A DNA stretch of 64,000 nt from assembly GCA_037576215.1 (NCBI GenBank), contig JBANDB010000002.1:5146001-5210000 (forward strand), read 5' to 3'. The stretch is from Armillaria gallica. Taxonomy: Eukaryota > Basidiomycota > Agaricomycetes > Agaricales > Physalacriaceae. Below the pieces are notes generated by a model. It saw only the letters and a list, made by a program, of their open reading frames with translations, was not told where the DNA came from and ran no database searches. The stretch's first letter is position 1. Each line of letters starts with the position of its first letter. Made by a program: the position numbers and the translations under genes. Of the stretch, positions 60,425 to 64,000 are shown piece by piece.

Positions 60425-61713
60425 ATGCAGGCCATCATCATCACTCTTTTCTCATTAATCTTTACTGGCGTCTCGGCTCGTACGTTCACGGTAACGAATT
60501 CGTGTTCGTACACCATCTGATAGATCATTTTTTAAAATTTAGTCTGTGCTCTACCAATCGTTCTATTAGGCCTGCGGTACAATTTTCCTCATACCCTGAG
60601 GTATGAATTGCTTATCCCATTTCCAGATCTTTACGGATTTGAACGTGGGCCAGGCGGTGCCTAATCACGATACCGGGTGAGTGTGATATCCCTGCTCTAC
60701 GGCGTCCTTCGGTTCTGAGTATGAACTTTATAGCTGGGAAGCCCCTGCGGGCAGTTCGGTTTCATTCGACGTACCGGGAAACTGGACTGCCGGGCGCATC
60801 TGGGTTAGTTTCTTTGCGGCGAGTTCGCACCTGGACTGAGGGTCGTACTTAGGGACGCACAGGTTGCGACTTTCGAACCAAGGACCGCTTTCCTGTGTTA
60901 CGGGCGGATGTAATGGAGGTCTACTTTGCGATCCACATACTGGAACGGTACGAAGCATCTGGTTTATGGATGCTGGTCTATACCGATTGTGATTATTGAC
61001 AGGGTGTCCCACCGGTGACCGTAGCGGAATGGACGCTAGCGGCCAACCAAGGGGGAGAGGATAATTACGATCGTGGGTCATTTCGCTCGAAGAAGTATAG
61101 TCGAGACTGATTGTCGCAGTCTCCGTTGTGGATGGCTTCAGTGTCCCGATGCTCGTCACACCCACGGGTGGATGTAAAGCACCTGTCTGTGCCGCCAACC
61201 TAAACACCAATTGTGAGTGTATCTACTCTGAATAAGAACGTTCATTCTGAGGCTCGCGTTCGCCTTAGGTCCGCAGGAGCTCGCACTGGCAGGACCAGAT
61301 GGCAAGACAGTCGGGTGTAAATCTGCATGCTTGATTGAGACTGACGAGCAGAAAAGTATGTAATTCCTTCCACAGTGATGACATTGGTGTTCGCTCAGTT
61401 TGGTATGCTCAGAGGACTCGCCCAACTGTTGTACGGGATCTCATAACGTGGCAGCGACATGTCCTTCCTCCGGAGTGTCTCACTATAGTTACTTCAGTGC
61501 GCTATTTATCCATCTCTTTCTGGAGTGGCTATTCTTATGTCTGCACACAGAGGATCCTTGTCCGACCACGTACGCATACGCATATGACGATAACACTTCC
61601 CTCTGGACATGTCCAGGGGCTACACAAGCTGATTATACAGGTTAGTTTAACGTATTCATGCTTCAACATTATTAACCCGTACTCTAGTAACTTTTTGCCC
61701 GCCAGCACAATGA
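60425..61713 (+). pseudogene. Thaumatin-like protein gene with splice and frame defects
   Basis: Encodes a secreted thaumatin-like (PR5-type) protein. The signal peptide (MQAIIITLFSLIFTGVSA) is followed by RTFTVTNSCSYTIWPAVQFS, VGQAVPNHDTGWEAPAGSSV, VPGNWTAGRIWGRTGCDF, CVTGGCNGGLLCDPHTGTG, VPMLVTPTGGCKAPVCAANL, CPQELALAGPDGKTVGCKSA, SPNCCTGSHNVAATCPSSGV and a C-terminus TVTFCPPAQ (stop 61711-61713). Cysteine-rich family motifs are all present. Three problems appear. The first intron (60520-60569) starts with AT instead of GT. A base is missing near 60871-60873, between GCDF and SNQGPLSC. The exon starting at 61399 is one base out of register with the preceding exon. Either the gene is inactive or these are sequence errors; the first is hard to explain as a simple misread frame. 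Confidence 0.7.
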
Positions 61714-61773
61714 TACACGTATGTCTATCTAGAGGGTTATGCCCTTCGTATACTCGTACACTGGTGTCTTGTT

Positions 61774-62580
61774 CTACACAGAAATATAACCTTTAGTCGT
61801 CAAAAAATCAGTGATTATCCGGACGCTCTCCGCAACATCCGTAATCGAGGTATCGATATGAATTTCTGGGTTTTCTGGAGCCTCGTATGGGGCAGAAATG
61901 CCCGTGAACTCTATCATCAAGCATCAACAGGGCATCGAAGCAAACCATTGAAACGCACCCTTGATTTCTCCTGCACGGGCTTTCTTGTACAGCCCCTTTG
62001 GATCCCGCTGTTCGACGACATGGAGAGGCGCATCAACGAACACCTCAACAAAAGGAAGCGATGCCTTTTGGTGTATCTCCCTAGCGAAGGCCCGGTCTAC
62101 ACGGTATGGCGAGATGAATGCTGTGATAGCGATAGAAGCAGAGTCTGCGAATAGCTTGGAAACCTATCCGGGCATGAGGATGATGAAGTGATTGGACATG
62201 GCAACGACAGCGCACCTCGCTTATCCGACGGATATTCTCGTTCCTCGACTTTTCGTCGAACCCCAGATCTTTATTCAAGCCAAATCGGACATTATCGCCG
62301 TCGAGGCGGTAGGAGATTTTGTGTAGGTGGAGGAGATGCTGTTCCAATGCGCACGCGATGGTTGACTAGCGGGCCTCTGTTTGCGCGGATAACCAGTGTG
62401 GTTGTATAACGCACCTTCCCACTAGCACTCAGCCCCGTCAGCCAAATCGTGACGCCCTTCTGGCCGAGCAGGGTCGTTCGTTCTTCCGGAGAGACAGAGC
62501 CTTCTCTGAGGGATATAGTCACCTCTTAATCATGTTTGGTGACAGGGCGTACCAGGATGGAAGGTGATGTTGGTGGCCAT
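61774..62580 (-). CDS. MET14: Adenylylsulfate (APS) kinase
   Basis: Phosphorylates APS to PAPS in the cytosolic sulfate-assimilation pathway. From ATG 62580: [10 protein letters not shown] joined across an intron to [15 protein letters not shown]. The P-loop GLSASGK joins across a second intron to [14 protein letters not shown], followed by [18 protein letters not shown], the APS-binding region, and [11 protein letters not shown]. Next are [67 protein letters not shown] and a C-terminus ending KGYISV (stop at 61774-61776). Length (~205 residues) and all family motifs are normal. It converges with the thaumatin-like gene, whose stop is only ~60 bp away. Confidence 0.93.
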
Positions 62581-63078
62581 CGCAGGAGATCAGTAAGGGA
62601 GGAGGGGAAATTTTTGGCCATGGTCGGAAAGAACTTTCGTCATCTTGACGCGATCGATGAAAAATGTCCCGAACGGGTCTCCGAGAAAGAAATTTCATTT
62701 TTGACAAAATCCGGCAATCAAAAATGTTCTTTCAAAAAATCCCGAAATGGTAGTCTCCCTTTTGCCAGCAATCCCACGATACTCGACGGCCTGCGTGACT
62801 CCCGCTCTGCTCTGAAGATATGCTCTCTTGTCCCTCGAAATTTCTATCCTCGAACACGTGTCCATCCCTTCCGCCACAATCCCGACGAGATGACATCGCA
62901 GACACCGAAGCTTCTTCGACGCGTCAGACCCGTTCCGGTGACCATCCAATTCGCGCGACCACAGCAGTTCCTACGAAGATTCGGGCCGAACATGATTTTA
63001 ACATTTCGGTTGAAGATTTTGCTTCTATTTACCTGAGCTGTATATGCGGAGATTCAATCCAGTTTTCCTTCTGACGCT
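62581..63078. other. Promoter region containing a partial F-box copy
   Basis: Lies between the divergent APS kinase and F-box genes. Bases about 62790-62880 match the start of the downstream F-box (see the separate pseudogene entry). The rest shows no recognisable feature. Confidence 0.5.
62790..62880 (+). pseudogene. Truncated F-box fragment
   Basis: The frame reads LRDSRSALKICSLVPRNFYP and RTRVHPFR, closely matching LHDSPSALKACSLVSHQFYP and RTRVHLFREV of the downstream gene about 327 bp away. Homology stops on both sides, so only part of one motif has been copied. Confidence 0.7.
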
Positions 63079-64000
63079 ATGGACCAGCAAGAGTTAATCG
63101 ACAAGATAATCGACTACCTGCATGACTCGCCCTCCGCGCTGAAAGCGTGCTCTCTCGTCTCTCACCAATTTTACCCCCGTACACGTGTCCATCTTTTCCG
63201 CGAAGTCAATTGCCGTAGTCCCGAGTCAGCGCGGGTCTTTGACATCGCGCGCGACTCACCCGGCCTGCTCCAGTGCATCATGCACGTCCTGTTCCGATGC
63301 CTCGATTTTTTCTTACCCGAGCACCAAACAGCCACCGTTGATTTCCTACATTCCCTCTCATTCCCGGTGACACTATACATGTGGGACGATAGCACTTGGT
63401 ACAACGATCGTTCGAAGGAACAATGCGGATGGTTGTATGTTTTACCTGCCTTTGTCTCCTCGGCTCCCTATCTCGCCATCTCCAGACTCGAGCTCACCAG
63501 TCCCCAATGGCACACCTTCTCAGAGTTCCACCATATTGTTCTCTCCCTTCCCAATGTGACGGAGTTGCACATCGCGGGCGTGAAAGGATGGAGCATCAAC
63601 AAGCCTGACACGCCAGCGCCTCCTGCTCCTCGCATCAAGAAGATAGGTGTTGACGTCTGCGGGGACGCGGTCGCGTTCTGGGAAGGCTTGCAATCATATC
63701 GGTCTGTGTATCTGGATAACCTGGAAGAATTCCATGTGAATAACCTTTCCCCGGTTGAACTTTGGGTGGTTTTCCAGACTGCCAATGTGGCATCAAATGA
63801 TCTAAAAGTCCTCGAGATTCGACTTGGTGATCATCAACGTAAATACCGTCTCTCATATTCCATTTGACTTATACTCACCGGTCACATCGAATAGCCTGGG
63901 ACTTCGCGAGATTCTCGCCCTATGTCTCTCCTCTTCACTTGAATCCTACCGCCGATCTACGACTCGACGTTGAGCTGAATGACGACATGCTGCCGTTCAT
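63079..64000 (+). CDS. F-box protein, truncated by window end
   Basis: Begins MDQQELIDKIIDYLHDSPSA with a clear F-box (LKACSLVSHQFYPRTRVHLF) that should recruit Skp1. It continues with LRR-like sequence (ISRLELTSPQWHTFSEFHHI, LSLPNVTELHIAGVKGW, LDNLEEFHVNN). The first exon runs 63079-63838 with donor GTAAAT. A 56-bp intron ends at 63894 and the second exon continues PWDFARFSPYVSPLHLNPTA to the edge. The gene is incomplete here; the substrate-binding part lies beyond base 64000. Confidence 0.85.

Noticed and set aside
1..64000. tRNA genes, rRNA, CRISPR arrays or prokaryotic operons
   Set aside because: No B-box-like tRNA motifs with matching arms, no rRNA blocks and no regularly spaced repeats; the gene structure is eukaryotic.
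1..64000. A secondary-metabolite cluster or a dedicated new multi-gene system
   Set aside because: No polyketide, peptide-synthetase or terpene core enzyme; the oxidase, dehydrogenase and APS kinase are scattered among unrelated genes and do not form a pathway.

Overview
The window looks like nuclear DNA of a basidiomycete, most likely an Agaricomycete (mushroom-forming fungus). The reasons are genes split by many ~45-60 bp GT-AG introns, four-exon class I hydrophobins, F-box families, a CAP59/CMT1-type mannosyltransferase, a combined C2H2 plus Zn2Cys6 transcription factor and a DUF4238 relic. I see no bacterial, viral or organellar signature, no tRNA or rRNA and no CRISPR array.

Layout. 1-9.6 kb: D-amino-acid oxidase (+), LYAR-type nucleolar zinc-finger protein (+), hydrophobin H1 (-), zinc-finger transcription factor (-). 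9.6-17.9 kb: about 8.3 kb with no gene I can support, containing one imperfect tandem duplication. 17.9-26 kb: two tandem secreted subtilisin-like proteases with PA domains; the second has a frame break near its end. 26.8-36.1 kb: housekeeping-like genes, namely the GARP subunit Vps53 (+), a single-pass membrane protein with a Ser/Pro-rich tail (-) and a ChlI/AAA-like conserved fungal protein (+). 36.5-40 kb: hydrophobins H2 and H3 (+) flanking a decayed kinase-like gene. 40-48.5 kb: a broken DUF4238 gene, a tandemly duplicated F-box gene (first copy open, second broken) and a third F-box gene with three frame breaks. 50-59.4 kb: aquaglyceroporin (-), H4 (-), a formaldehyde-dehydrogenase-like zinc dehydrogenase (+), H5 (-) and a GT69 mannosyltransferase (-). 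60.4-64 kb: a thaumatin-like gene with splice and frame defects (+), APS kinase (-), an F-box fragment, and an F-box gene running off the end (+).

How the genes relate. There is no obvious single pathway. Many genes act at the cell surface or outside the cell: five hydrophobins, two secreted proteases, a thaumatin-like protein, a membrane ectodomain protein, an aquaglyceroporin and a mannosyltransferase. They are mixed with metabolic and trafficking genes (D-amino-acid oxidase, APS kinase, dehydrogenase, Vps53). The strongest structural theme is recent local duplication followed by decay, centred on 36-49 kb. Intron positions were placed by hand from splice signals and family alignment from memory, so exon borders are good where stated and approximate elsewhere.
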